A DNA stretch of 64,000 nt from an uncultured Bryobacterales bacterium. Lineage in GTDB: Bacteria > Acidobacteriota > Terriglobia > Bryobacterales > Bryobacteraceae. Positions 7,803 through 16,717 of the stretch are shown here, piece by piece. The first letter of the stretch is position 1. Every line of letters begins with the position of its first letter. The position numbers and the translations under genes were made by a program. The stretch is taken from positions 58,231-122,230 of the forward strand of contig CALGAR010000046.1 of NCBI GenBank assembly GCA_937959285.1, written 5' to 3'. The notes under the pieces are model-generated. The model searched no databases, was not told where the DNA came from, and was given only the letters and a program-made list of their open reading frames with translations.

Positions 7803-9305
7803 ATGCTCACCCGGAGACACTTCCTCGCCTCGGCAGCAGCCGCAGTCCCTTCCAGCAAATCGGCCGGCCAATCTAGAAGAAAGCCCAACTTCCTCTTCCT
7901 CATCGCGGATGACCACGCCGGCTACGTCCTGGGAGCGGATGGAAACAGGCTGGCCGAGACGCCGAACCTGGACCGTCTTGCGTCGGAAGGAACGCGATTT
8001 GCGAGCCACTTCTGTAACTCTCCCGTTTGCACGCCCTCCCGGCAGAGCTTTTTCGCGGGCCAGCTGCCCCATGCAGCAGGCGTCACGAGGCTGCAGACCA
8101 AACTGGATCCATCGAAACCAACGATCGCCAAAGAGCTGAAAAAGGCGGGCTACACGACCGCTGTCTTCGGCAAGATGCATCTGAACCAGCCGGCGGCGCC
8201 AGGGCTTTTCGGTTTTGACGTCATGATGACCGAGGGCGAGCTGCAGCGGGACTGGGTGGACAAGGTAAAGCCGCGGCCTGTGCCCGAAGAGATCAAAGTT
8301 CAGCCGGAGTGGCGGCCGTTTCGAGACCCGGCGCGCATTTGGCTGAACGCGGCAAAGCGGCCTTACGGACGCTACGAAGAGGACATGAAGGCGGCTCACC
8401 AGATTCGGCTAGCCACGCGGTTCCTGGAGGAGCATCGAGACAAGCCTTTCGCGCTTTGGGTGAGCTTCCACGAGCCCCACTCACCCTTCCACTTTCCAAT
8501 CGAGGACGCACGGCATTTTGACCCGCGGCGCTTTCCGGTTCCTCGCGTCGGCCCTGAAGACGGCTGGCAGATTCCGCTGATCTTCCGCGATCTCACGGAC
8601 GAGGAGAAGCAGGGAATCATTGCAGCTTACTACACATCCGTTCGATACCTCGATCGGAATATCGGCCGCATTCTGAGCAAGCTCCGCGAGTTGAATCTCG
8701 AAGACAACACCTTCGTTGTCTATACAGCCGACCATGGGTATAACCTCGGCCACCATGGACGATTTGAGAAGCACTGCGGCTATGAGCCCGCGCTTCGTGT
8801 TCCGCTCATCATGCGTTTCCCCGGGCGTGTCTGGAAGGGCGTTGTGAAAGACCAGACGGAGCACATCGACCTCGCGCCGACGATCCTCGACATGCTCAAC
8901 GCCGGGCCTCTCCCGGTCCAGCACGGCAGGAGCCTCCGTCCTTACTTAGAAGGAAAGAAAGCGGACTCTCCTCGCGATCACGTTTTCTCGGAGTATCTCG
9001 AGAACGAGGAGGCATTCGTTCGCACCGATCGCTGGAAGTTCATCTTCTGCAGCGGACGGCGCAAGCGGACCGATGGATACCTGACTGACAATCCCACGCC
9101 CGGACGCTACGTCCGCTTATACGACCGCAGAAGCGATTCAGGCGAGTTCACCGACGTTGCGGCGAAACATCCGGACGTTGTCGCTCAAATGGAAGACCTG
9201 CTTCTTCAGCGCTTCCGCAGCACGCATCCAGAAGCAGAGCAGGAACCGCAGCGGCTGAGCAGGGAAGAGGCGCTGGAGTGGTATCTCCGCCCGCGCGATG
9301 CGTAG
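7803..9305 (+). CDS. Tat-exported type I sulfatase
   Basis: About 500 residues. The N-terminus MLTRRHFLASAAAA is a Tat-like signal. The alkaline-phosphatase-fold metal site begins with LFLIADDHAGY, and the sulfatase signature CTPSR (Cys76) supplies the cysteine converted to formylglycine. Later metal and substrate blocks include AVFGKMHLN, YTADHGYNLGHHGRFEKHCGYEP and HIDLAPTILDML. It probably hydrolyses sulfate esters of polysaccharides in the periplasm; a maturing enzyme (anSME or FGE) is not in the window. A GTG nine bases earlier is also possible as start. The gene is convergent with an L-rhamnose isomerase six bases away, so rhamnose-containing sulfated glycans are a possible, unproven, source. 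Confidence 0.92.
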   Translation: MLTRRHFLASAAAAVPSSKSAGQSRRKPNFLFLIADDHAGYVLGADGNRLAETPNLDRLASEGTRFASHFCNSPVCTPSRQSFFAGQLPHAAGVTRLQTKLDPSKPTIAKELKKAGYTTAVFGKMHLNQPAAPGLFGFDVMMTEGELQRDWVDKVKPRPVPEEIKVQPEWRPFRDPARIWLNAAKRPYGRYEEDMKAAHQIRLATRFLEEHRDKPFALWVSFHEPHSPFHFPIEDARHFDPRRFPVPRVGPEDGWQIPLIFRDLTDEEKQGIIAAYYTSVRYLDRNIGRILSKLRELNLEDNTFVVYTADHGYNLGHHGRFEKHCGYEPALRVPLIMRFPGRVWKGVVKDQTEHIDLAPTILDMLNAGPLPVQHGRSLRPYLEGKKADSPRDHVFSEYLENEEAFVRTDRWKFIFCSGRRKRTDGYLTDNPTPGRYVRLYDRRSDSGEFTDVAAKHPDVVAQMEDLLLQRFRSTHPEAEQEPQRLSREEALEWYLRPRDA

Positions 9306-9310
9306 CAGTC

Positions 9311-10501
9311 TTAGGCGTAGCTGCTCGCCGATGACGCGTTCTTCTCTGCGCGCTCCCGTGTGACACGCTCGATGTAGCCACTGGAGCGGAATTCGCGAAT
9401 CGGGTCTTCCGGCAGTCCTTTGGCTTTCCGCCAGTCGCGCACAACGGGCCGTACGTCGGCTGCGAAAGCCTCTTTCAAGCGCTCTTCTGCGTCGATGAGT
9501 TCGCATCGCTGCTGATGCCGGGCGAGCGATTCGTGATCGACGAGCGCGGCCTTGGCGTATAGTTCCTGCGCAGTGCACGCTGTCTGAATCATCTCCTCGA
9601 TGCGCGGCTTCAGGTTGTGGCTCTGGTCGATCATATAGGCGATGTCCGCACGCGTGCCCGTCTCCCATTCGAAGAAACAGATCTCGTGGAAGATGCGGAA
9701 GACCTGATATGGATCGATGGAACCGAGCGTCAGATCGTCGTCAGCGTAGCGGCGATCATTGAAGTGGAATCCCCCGAGCATGTTTTCACTGAGGAGCCAC
9801 GCGACAATCTGCTCAATGTTCTGCGATTGGTAATGGTGCCCGGTGTCAACCAGCACCTTTGCTTGCGGCCCTGCGGCTTTTGCAAGCAACAGCGCCATTC
9901 CCCAATCCGCGATGTCCGTGTGATAGAAGGCCGGTTCAAACGGCTTGTACTCCACGAGAAGGCGCTGGTGCGGTTTCAGATGCCGGTGCAACTCGCGCAG
10001 GCCTTCTTCAAACCACCGCTTTCTCTGGCGGATGTTTGCAGTGCCGGGATAGTTGGATCCGTCCGCAAACCAGAGAGAAAGGTCACGGCTGTCTGTACGA
10101 TGTGAGATCCGGACGGATTCGAGCATGTGATCCATCGCATGCTTCCGCGCATTCTCGTCGGGGCTGCCAAAGGATCCATACTTGTAAACCTGATCCTGGA
10201 AGACGTTAGGGTTGATCGCGCCAATTCGCACGCCATACCGGGCCGCAGTCGCGGCGACGTTCTCCGCATCGGCCTCCCCGTTCGGGAAATCCCAGAGCAC
10301 GTGCATTGCTACAGAGGGACAACAGCCTGTAAAGGCATGCACCTGTCCGGCGTCGCTAAGCTTTTCTTCTGTAGTGGTGGCGGCCGCAGCCTGCAGGAAT
10401 TTACCGAACCGGGTCCCTGTGTTGGCGAATCCCCAGGACGGCAGCTCTATCTGAAACCGGTCGAGGGCCCGCCAAATCGTTTCACTCTGCCGAGAATTCA
10501 T
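9311..10501 (-). CDS. rhaI: L-rhamnose isomerase, RhaI (Pseudomonas stutzeri) type
   Basis: About 396 residues of the TIM-barrel sugar isomerase family that includes P. stutzeri L-rhamnose isomerase and bacterial L-rhamnose catabolism isomerases. Recognisable segments are ELPSWGFANTGTRFGKF near the N-terminus, LWFADGSNYPGTANIRQR, LLVEYKPFEPAFYHTDIADW with a metal glutamate, LVDTGHHYQSQNIEQI with metal Asp/His, and GGFHFNDRRYADDDLTLG. It interconverts L-rhamnose and L-rhamnulose in the cytoplasm. The start MNSRQSETIW has a GGAG box five bases upstream. No rhamnulokinase, aldolase or rhamnose dehydrogenase is next to it, so the rest of the pathway must be encoded elsewhere. Confidence 0.88.
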   Translation of the reverse strand: MNSRQSETIWRALDRFQIELPSWGFANTGTRFGKFLQAAAATTTEEKLSDAGQVHAFTGCCPSVAMHVLWDFPNGEADAENVAATAARYGVRIGAINPNVFQDQVYKYGSFGSPDENARKHAMDHMLESVRISHRTDSRDLSLWFADGSNYPGTANIRQRKRWFEEGLRELHRHLKPHQRLLVEYKPFEPAFYHTDIADWGMALLLAKAAGPQAKVLVDTGHHYQSQNIEQIVAWLLSENMLGGFHFNDRRYADDDLTLGSIDPYQVFRIFHEICFFEWETGTRADIAYMIDQSHNLKPRIEEMIQTACTAQELYAKAALVDHESLARHQQRCELIDAEERLKEAFAADVRPVVRDWRKAKGLPEDPIREFRSSGYIERVTRERAEKNASSASSYA

Positions 10502-10620
10502 GACCGCTCCTTGCATCCGCAACGCGACTCTAATTTGTCACCGAGCGCGACGTGAAATTCGATTTCGTGTTTGATCTGTTCGAAACAGGATTCATGCGAT
10601 TTCATCGATGGAGTAAAAAT

Positions 10621-12162
10621 ATGATCTCTAAAATACTCGCCCGAGGGCTTCCTTTTGTAATTGTTGTTAACTGCTTTGCTCAAAACATCCCGTACCGCGA
10701 CAGGCTTTTCGAGGTGCAGGTCACCGAGAATATTCAGTACGCCACAGGCGCAGTACAAAGCCCTGAGCCGGGGAATAAGCCTCTGCTGCTCGATTTGTAT
10801 CAACCCGTGGATGACAACACTCTCGGGAATCGTCCCGCACTGATTCTCCTCCACGGTGGCGCCTTTGTTACCGGCGACAAGACAAATCCTATCACTGTTG
10901 ATCTCGCCGAGGACCTTGCTTCGCGGGGATTTGTCGTTGCTTCCATCAGCTACCGCCTGGTAGGAGATGACCCGCCGACCCCGGGCGACGACAAACTTAC
11001 GAGGGTGATCGCTGCTGCCGTAGAGGATGCAAGCAAGGCAGTCTTGTGGATGCAGCAGAACGCGGCTGAGAATCGGGTTGATGCGAGCCGCATAGCGCTT
11101 GGCGGCTCTTCTGCCGGAGGGATCACGAGCGTCCTTGCAGCCTACACTAGGAACGCGAATCTGCCGATCCGCGCTGTGCTAAATCTTTGGGGGCCGATTT
11201 CCGATCGTGCCAGAGAAATCCGTGCAGGTCACCCACCGCTGCTCATAATCCAAGGAACCGAGGACGACCTCGTCGACTTCCGCGATGCAATCTTTATGGC
11301 GCAACGCGCGCAGATGGCCCCGATCCCCGTGGAGTTCTACCTGCTTGAGGGCGCTCCCCATACACTGCCTTTGACGACCACCGTCGGCGGGGTATCGCTC
11401 TACGACCGCATCGCCGATTTTCTCTCCTACCATCTCGGCGTGGGACTTTATTCGGGTACGTCGGAGTTGGTTCCCGTATCAGCGGCAAGCTATCAGCGCA
11501 GCGTCGCTCCCGGCGGCATCGTCACGATCTTCGGAGACGCGTTTACGGACCGGGCAGTGGCCGGAGAGGAGCCTGAGCTGAGTCTTGACAATGTAACGGT
11601 CCGTGTAGAAAGCGGTGCGGGAACGCACCAGTCCGCCTTGTACTTCGTTTCACCGGCAGCCATTAATGCGGTATTGCCGGATGCGGCGACGCCCGGCGTG
11701 GCCGGAATCGTCGTGAAGGACAGCACCGGCGCCGAGCGCAGGAGGACGATTGTCCTCAATCAGATCGCTCCCTCGCTGGTGGCTGCAAATGGCGACGGTC
11801 GCGGCGTTCCCGCCGCTTTCCTTCTCCGCGTCTCCGCGGATGACCAGCGTTCCATCGAACCCGTATTCGACTGCTCGGACGGAGCCGGTCAATGTGTTCC
11901 CCGTCCGATTCGATTCGCAGCCGGCGAGCGGCTGTTCCTTTCCCTGTTCGGTACCGGAATCCGCAATCGTCCCGACGCTGTCGCTGCGCGCGTGAACGGC
12001 GAGCCTGTCGCCGTTCAGTATGCCGGACCGCAGCCTGAGTTCACCGGCTTGGACCAAGTCAATATCGAACTGCCCCCGAGCCTTGCAGGGAGCGGCGACG
12101 TATCGCTTGTCGTGTCAGTCGATGGGTTCGCAAGCAACGTCTTAACGCTCCAGTTCAACTAA
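10621..12162 (+). CDS. Exported alpha/beta hydrolase with C-terminal TIGR03437 domain
   Basis: About 513 residues. After a signal peptide (MISKILARGLPFVIVVNCFA) comes a carboxylesterase-like alpha/beta hydrolase domain (~25-285): oxyanion HGGAFVTGD, nucleophile elbow GGSSAGG with the catalytic Ser, an acid near GTEDDLVDF and His in EGAPHTLPL. From about residue 295 the protein switches to a TIGR03437 domain (SAASYQRSVAPGGIVTIFGD, then ALYFVSPAAINAVLP), a domain typical of Solibacter-type Acidobacteria and usually found at the C-terminus of exported proteins. The start ATG has a GGAG seven bases upstream. Likely a periplasmic or secreted esterase; the substrate is unknown. The fusion is a good lineage marker. 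Confidence 0.88.
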   Translation: MISKILARGLPFVIVVNCFAQNIPYRDRLFEVQVTENIQYATGAVQSPEPGNKPLLLDLYQPVDDNTLGNRPALILLHGGAFVTGDKTNPITVDLAEDLASRGFVVASISYRLVGDDPPTPGDDKLTRVIAAAVEDASKAVLWMQQNAAENRVDASRIALGGSSAGGITSVLAAYTRNANLPIRAVLNLWGPISDRAREIRAGHPPLLIIQGTEDDLVDFRDAIFMAQRAQMAPIPVEFYLLEGAPHTLPLTTTVGGVSLYDRIADFLSYHLGVGLYSGTSELVPVSAASYQRSVAPGGIVTIFGDAFTDRAVAGEEPELSLDNVTVRVESGAGTHQSALYFVSPAAINAVLPDAATPGVAGIVVKDSTGAERRRTIVLNQIAPSLVAANGDGRGVPAAFLLRVSADDQRSIEPVFDCSDGAGQCVPRPIRFAAGERLFLSLFGTGIRNRPDAVAARVNGEPVAVQYAGPQPEFTGLDQVNIELPPSLAGSGDVSLVVSVDGFASNVLTLQFN

Positions 12163-12256
12163 GACCCGCTCCTTTGAAGGGCGTGGAGTACTTTCGCGAT
12201 CGGGCTGCTGTCCAGGACACGGCCACGATCGAAACAAAGCGGCGGATCCGCAGCTT

Positions 12257-12291
12257 TTCGTAGTGCTACGAATATTATGTTCGTGCTACGA
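12257..12291 (+). promoter_or_regulatory. Two-site palindromic operator in front of a TonB receptor gene
   Basis: The first site is a perfect palindrome with 7-base arms, TTCGTAG-TG-CTACGAA. Exactly 20 bases later the 9-mer GTGCTACGA recurs inside a second, shorter palindrome TCGT-GCT-ACGA. The two copies are two helical turns apart and the second ends nine bases before the receptor start codon. This is the layout expected for cooperative binding of a dimeric repressor; which one is unknown, and no regulator gene lies next to it. Confidence 0.6.
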
Positions 12292-12299
12292 TTGGGCTC

Positions 12300-14396
12300 A
12301 TGAACGCGCGAATGGCAGTTGCTCTTCTTGTGATGACGAGTCTCGTCCAGGTCTTCGGCCAGACGGAAGGCAAGCCCAAAGGGCAGGAGGAACAGAAAGC
12401 TGAGGCTAAGGATGAGGCCGTCATCACTCCGGTCTATACGAGCATCGTAATCACAGCTTCCCCTGTTGAACCATCCGTCGACCGCCGCAACGCGGAGGTC
12501 TTCCAGCAAACGCTCTTTTCCAGGGACGATCAGGTCTTTCACCAACTGAACGCGGGCATCAACGCCGGCCAGCATGAGGGTGGCGGTAAGTCGATTGAAG
12601 TTCGCCGGTTCGGCTTCAACCTGGATCATGGCGGTGTTAACGGCGGGCTAAAGGTTCTTGTGGACAACATCCAGCAAAACCAGACCACGCAGGGTCACGG
12701 CCAGGGATATCTGGGTTCGCTGAAGAGTCTCACGCCCGAGCTGATTCAAGAGGCGAGCATTATAAACGGACCTTTCAGCGCCGAGTACGGGGACTTCAGT
12801 GGCTTAGGCGTCGTTCACATTCGCCTTCGCGAGTCGTTTCCGGATCAATGGACCGCGCGGATTCAAGGCGGTTCCTTCAATACTACCCGGGGCTTTCTCT
12901 CCTACAGTCCCGATTTGCCAAATGTCGACTCCTTTCTCGCCTATGAAGGCTCGCATACCGACGGTCCGTTCGTCAAAACGCTCGATTACCGCCGTGACAA
13001 CGTGACGGGCAATCTCACCCGGCGGCTTAGTGACAGCCGGAGCTTCGCCGTCAAGTTGAATGCGGGGAGAAACAGCTACAACTCCTCGGGCCAGATTCCG
13101 TTGAGCGAAGTCGTGGCTGGCCGTCTGGACCGGTTCGGTTTTCTTGACCCTGGCGAAGGCGGCCGCATCCGCGCGGGCACGCTGGCGCTCTATTACCGGC
13201 AAGAGCAGGCGAATGGGGCCGTTTGGAAACTGGACGGCTTCGTGAGCCGGTCCTTATTTGACCTCTTCTCCAACTTTACGTTCTTCCTAAACGATCTCAA
13301 GAACGGCGACGCAATTCAGCAGCACGACTCGCGGCTGCAGGAAGGGACGAACGTCCAGTATCTGCGGCCTCACCGCTGGCTCGGGGGGCACAGCCTGTTT
13401 GCTGTGGGAGGAAACTTCCACGACAACCAGATCAACGTCGGCCTTTACCCGAGAATCAATCGGACTCCGTTGGGCGTGACGACTCGTGCTAACGCGCATG
13501 TCACCAACAGCGCTGGCTACATTCAGGATTCGTTGAGCTTCTTTTCGGGGAAACTCCTCCTCGGTGGCGGGCTCCGTTACGATGTCTTTCGTTTCGCCGT
13601 CAGGGACCGCGTCGAACCGGACAATAGCGCCACTGAAACCTCTGGGCGTGTGCAGCCGAAGTTCAACCTGGCTTACACGCCGACGCGGCGGATCCCGCTC
13701 ACGCTTCATGCCAACTACGGGCGTGGAATTTCGTCGATCGACGCGCGCAGCATCATTCAGTCGCCCGACGGAACCAAGCTCGCTACCACCGACTTCTATC
13801 AGGTAGGGACTTCCTCGCGGTTTTCACGCCTGTCGATTGCGACGGATTTGTTCCTGATCGATCGATCCAACGAGCTGGTTTACGTCGCCGACGATGGCTC
13901 TTTGGAGTTCCTCGGGCCGAGCCGTGCATATGGATTTGAGGCGAAGGCATCTTTCGATATCACAAGGCGTCTGAGCTTCAGTTCGGGATTGACGAAGGTG
14001 GGCAATGCCTTTTATCGGGGCACCGTTCCGCGAATCTATGTAGACCGCGCTCCTCACTTCGTCGCTAACGCGGCGCTGACGCTTGCTTACTGGCGAGGTT
14101 GGAGCGGCTCGCTTCGGCTGCGGGCCATCAACCACTATCGGCTCGACGGCGAGGATCCCTCGATCGTTGCTGCCGGGCACACAGTGATCGACTTTAGCGT
14201 CGTTCGGCGGATTCGGCGGGGCCTTGATCTCAACTTTGCGGTCGACAACTTGACAGACCGATCCTATTACGAAACACAGAACTATATCGAATCCAGACCA
14301 TACAGGACGAGCCCGGCGGCGTACGGCATTCATGCTACGCCGGGTTATCCGGTCACGTTCACGGTCGGGCTCTCCTTCCGTTTCCGCGGCAAGTAA
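12300..14396 (+). CDS. TonB-dependent outer-membrane receptor
   Basis: 698 residues: a signal peptide (MNARMAVALLVMTSLVQVFG), a short charged Lys/Glu-rich linker, then a plug domain with VITASPVEP-type TonB box region, LVDNIQQNQTTQGHGQGYLG and INGPFSAEYGDFSGLGVVHI, followed by a 22-strand barrel ending in the aromatic VTFTVGLSFRFRGK. Unlike the two larger receptors in the window it has no N-terminal carboxypeptidase-like domain. The ligand is unknown; TonB receptors import siderophores, cobalamin, glycans or peptides. Its promoter region carries a double palindromic operator, so expression is probably repressed by a specific regulator. Confidence 0.88.
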   Translation: MNARMAVALLVMTSLVQVFGQTEGKPKGQEEQKAEAKDEAVITPVYTSIVITASPVEPSVDRRNAEVFQQTLFSRDDQVFHQLNAGINAGQHEGGGKSIEVRRFGFNLDHGGVNGGLKVLVDNIQQNQTTQGHGQGYLGSLKSLTPELIQEASIINGPFSAEYGDFSGLGVVHIRLRESFPDQWTARIQGGSFNTTRGFLSYSPDLPNVDSFLAYEGSHTDGPFVKTLDYRRDNVTGNLTRRLSDSRSFAVKLNAGRNSYNSSGQIPLSEVVAGRLDRFGFLDPGEGGRIRAGTLALYYRQEQANGAVWKLDGFVSRSLFDLFSNFTFFLNDLKNGDAIQQHDSRLQEGTNVQYLRPHRWLGGHSLFAVGGNFHDNQINVGLYPRINRTPLGVTTRANAHVTNSAGYIQDSLSFFSGKLLLGGGLRYDVFRFAVRDRVEPDNSATETSGRVQPKFNLAYTPTRRIPLTLHANYGRGISSIDARSIIQSPDGTKLATTDFYQVGTSSRFSRLSIATDLFLIDRSNELVYVADDGSLEFLGPSRAYGFEAKASFDITRRLSFSSGLTKVGNAFYRGTVPRIYVDRAPHFVANAALTLAYWRGWSGSLRLRAINHYRLDGEDPSIVAAGHTVIDFSVVRRIRRGLDLNFAVDNLTDRSYYETQNYIESRPYRTSPAAYGIHATPGYPVTFTVGLSFRFRGK

Positions 14397-14468
14397 GTTT
14401 GCGTTCAGTACGCTGGGGAGTAGTACGAGTCGGCTCGAGCCCCTCAAGCATCTATTGAAGGGCACGCC

Positions 14469-15470
14469 ATGATGAATCGACAAATCACACTTGCAAATCG
14501 TCCGGCGGGAATGCCGTCGGAGTCGGACTTCAAGCTCGTCGAAACACCGGTTCCTTCGCCGCGCGAAGGCCAGGTGTTACTGAAGATCCTTTACCTGTCG
14601 GTGGATCCCTACCTCCGGGGATTCATGCGTTCCAGTCACTCGTATGCCAGTCCGATCGAAATCGGCCAAGTGATGGCAGGGGGTACCGTGGCGGAGGTCG
14701 TGGAGTCACGCAACCCGAAGTTTCAACCGGGCGACATCGTGGAGAGCTATTCAGGATGGCAGGAGTATGCGCTGTCAGACGGTTCAGACCTGCGTAAGAT
14801 CGATCCCTCCGCCGCCCCCATTTCTACCGCGCTTGGCATCCTCGGGATGCCGGGCATGACCGCGTATTTCGGCTTACTGGAGATCGGCCAGCCGAAACCG
14901 GGTGACACGGTCGTCGTTTCCGGCGCGGCGGGAGCGGTCGGCTCTGCGGTTGGGCAGATCGCACGAATCGCCGGTTGTCGTGTCGTCGGGACTGCCGGCA
15001 GCGATGAGAAGGTGAGATACCTGCTCGAGGAGCTTCAGTTTGACGCGGCGTTTAACTATAAGAAGGTGACTGATTATCAGGCCAAGCTCTCCGAGCTTTG
15101 CCCTTCAGGCATCGACGTGTACTTCGATAACACCGGCGGCCCGGTTACGGACGCCGTTTTCCCGCTGATCAACAACCGGGCGCGTCTTGTGCTTTGCGGA
15201 CAAATCAGCCAGTACAACCTTGAGACGCCGGAGATGGGACCCCGCCTGTTGTTCCACCTGGTTGTGAAGCGAGCCCGAGCCGAGGGCTTCCTGGTTTTCG
15301 ATTACACTGCCCGTTACCCCGAAGCCAGGGAGCGGATGGCGAAGTGGATTCGGGAAGGAAGGCTGAAGTACCGGGAGACAGTGGTAGACGGAATCGAGAA
15401 TGCGCCGAAGGCCTTCCTTAGCCTCTTTACAGGTGAAAACATCGGAAAAGAGCTTGTAAAGGTCGCGTAG
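14469..15470 (+). CDS. Zinc-independent NADP-dependent oxidoreductase (MDR, CurA/leukotriene-dehydrogenase type)
   Basis: 333 residues of the medium-chain dehydrogenase/reductase superfamily lacking zinc ligands. Features are MNRQITLANRPAGMP at the N-terminus, YLSVDPYLRGFM (hallmark of the NADPH-dependent double-bond reductases), the Rossmann motif VSGAAGAVGSAVGQIA, YFDNTGGPV and GFLVFDYTARYPEA. Members reduce alpha,beta-unsaturated carbonyl compounds such as curcumin or 2-alkenals. The gene follows the TonB receptor by 72 bases on the same strand but with its own weak ribosome binding site, so cotranscription is possible but not shown. Confidence 0.9.
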   Translation: MMNRQITLANRPAGMPSESDFKLVETPVPSPREGQVLLKILYLSVDPYLRGFMRSSHSYASPIEIGQVMAGGTVAEVVESRNPKFQPGDIVESYSGWQEYALSDGSDLRKIDPSAAPISTALGILGMPGMTAYFGLLEIGQPKPGDTVVVSGAAGAVGSAVGQIARIAGCRVVGTAGSDEKVRYLLEELQFDAAFNYKKVTDYQAKLSELCPSGIDVYFDNTGGPVTDAVFPLINNRARLVLCGQISQYNLETPEMGPRLLFHLVVKRARAEGFLVFDYTARYPEARERMAKWIREGRLKYRETVVDGIENAPKAFLSLFTGENIGKELVKVA

Positions 15471-15501
15471 GTTGGACTCTGAATTGCCTCGACTGTAAGC
15501 A

Positions 15502-15615
15502 ATGAATCATCCATCAGTGGGTCACAGAAGGACGGTACTGCGTATCGCCTGGATTGTCATGGCCGCGTTCGCGTTCCTTCTGCTAAGCAGAGATCTGATT
15601 CTGTTATTCCGATGA
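15502..15615 (+). CDS. Possible 37-residue single-pass membrane peptide
   Basis: Short frame starting MNHPSVGHRRTV with one hydrophobic helix (IAWIVMAAFAFLLLS) and ending DLILLFR. The basic head plus single helix is typical of small membrane proteins, but there is no good ribosome binding site and no homology I recognise. It lies 31 bases after the oxidoreductase. Treat as tentative. The remaining bases up to the DUF2277 gene hold an inverted repeat (listed separately) and nothing else I can support. Confidence 0.25.
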   Translation: MNHPSVGHRRTVLRIAWIVMAAFAFLLLSRDLILLFR

Positions 15616-15621
15616 CACACA

Positions 15622-15666
15622 CCGTGTCAGTCGGACTCAGTGACAGGGCAGGGACGGCTGACACGG
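15622..15666. repeat. Inverted repeat with 9-bp perfect arms
   Basis: CCGTGTCAG at the left and CTGACACGG at the right are exact reverse complements; adding one G-U and two more pairs inside gives a 12-bp stem around about 21 bases. No T-run follows, so it is not a classic terminator. It could be a regulator site, a structured 3' end or a remnant of a small repeat element. Confidence 0.45.
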
Positions 15667-15786
15667 AATGTTAGAAAGCGCAGTCTACTTCCGCAAAGTC
15701 CCGGTAACAGGTGTAAAAAGATTCTTAGTTGCTAGTTGTAAGAATGGGACCGTGCGCCCTGCCTCACCGGTATCCTGTCAAGAGAC

Positions 15787-16056
15787 GTGTGCCGCAACAT
15801 TAGAACGCTCTTCAATTTTGATCCGCCGGTTACCGAGGCGGAGATCCGCGCAGCTGCCCTTCAGTTCGTCAGAAAGATCAGCGGCTTCCACAAGCCTTCG
15901 AAGGCGAATGAAAAGGCGTTTTTAGCTGCCGTCGATGAAATCACAAATATTTCCTCCCGTCTCTTGCAAGCTTTAGAAACGAACGCCCCGCCCAAGAATC
16001 GGGAAGAGGAGGCCGCCAAAGCGAGAGCTCGCTCCGCAAAGAGATTTCGTACTTGA
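15787..16056 (+). CDS. DUF2277 family protein
   Basis: 89 residues, start at a GTG giving MCRNIRTLFNFDPPVTEAE, which is the near-invariant beginning of DUF2277 proteins; the rest (ALQFVRKISGFHKPSKANEK and the basic end AAKARARSAKRFRT) also matches. The family is found in Actinobacteria, Proteobacteria and Acidobacteria, function unknown, small and cytoplasmic. The family-defining MCRNI start decides the GTG. No partner gene is evident. Confidence 0.9.
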   Translation: MCRNIRTLFNFDPPVTEAEIRAAALQFVRKISGFHKPSKANEKAFLAAVDEITNISSRLLQALETNAPPKNREEEAAKARARSAKRFRT

Positions 16057-16127
16057 TTTCGCTCTCGAATCCAGGAAAAGCGAAAAGCTGTGCACTCCTA
16101 GCGTCGTCCTAAGGGTGGAGCTCAAGC

Positions 16128-16667
16128 ATGGGGCTGTTCATCACGGCCGTTCTCCGCCTGCTGGTCCCGTTCACGATCCTGCGCTACCCGATTGGAGGCG
16201 TCATCGCATGCATCTTCGCTGATATGAGCGATGTCGTGATCGGTTACAAAATCACTCCGGAACCCTGGCCTTGGACGCGTCTCGCCTTTACCGATTACTA
16301 TGCCTATTTCGATAAGGCGTTTGACACGTATTACCTCACCTTCGCCTTCTTCGTCTCTCAACGCTGGACTAGCGCACTGGCTCGGCGGACAAGCCTCGTT
16401 CTGTATCTGTGGAGATTGACGGGTGTCGCGCTTCTCTTCGCGGGTTTGAAGCCATGGATCCTGCTCGTGTTCCCGAATGTCTTCGAAACCTTCTATCTCA
16501 TTTACGCGATAACAGACGCGTGGAAGCCTTCCTGGAAGTTCAGAACGGGTAAAGGGCTCGCCCTCACATTGCTGATCGCCACGGCGCCCAAGCTTGCGCA
16601 GGAGTATTACTTTCACGCCCGGGACACGACGTTGTGGCCGTGGTTCGAGCGTACTTTCCTGTCCTGA
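16128..16667 (+). CDS. Integral membrane protein of unknown function
   Basis: 179 residues with about five hydrophobic helices: ITAVLRLLVPFTILRYPIGGVIACIF, a middle pair around YLWRLTGVALLFAGLKPWILLVF, and LALTLLIATAPKLAQEYYF. Acidic and aromatic residues between helices (DMSDVVIGY, FTDYYAYFDKAFDTYY) are striking. I do not recognise a family. A GGAG ribosome binding site precedes the ATG by about eight bases (TGGAGCTCAAGC). It stands alone between DUF2277 and the FG-GAP protein. Confidence 0.65.
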   Translation: MGLFITAVLRLLVPFTILRYPIGGVIACIFADMSDVVIGYKITPEPWPWTRLAFTDYYAYFDKAFDTYYLTFAFFVSQRWTSALARRTSLVLYLWRLTGVALLFAGLKPWILLVFPNVFETFYLIYAITDAWKPSWKFRTGKGLALTLLIATAPKLAQEYYFHARDTTLWPWFERTFLS

Positions 16668-16717
16668 TGAAATCCTCCACTCCGGCGGCCAGGTTCCTGC
16701 CATAATCAGGGATCGGC

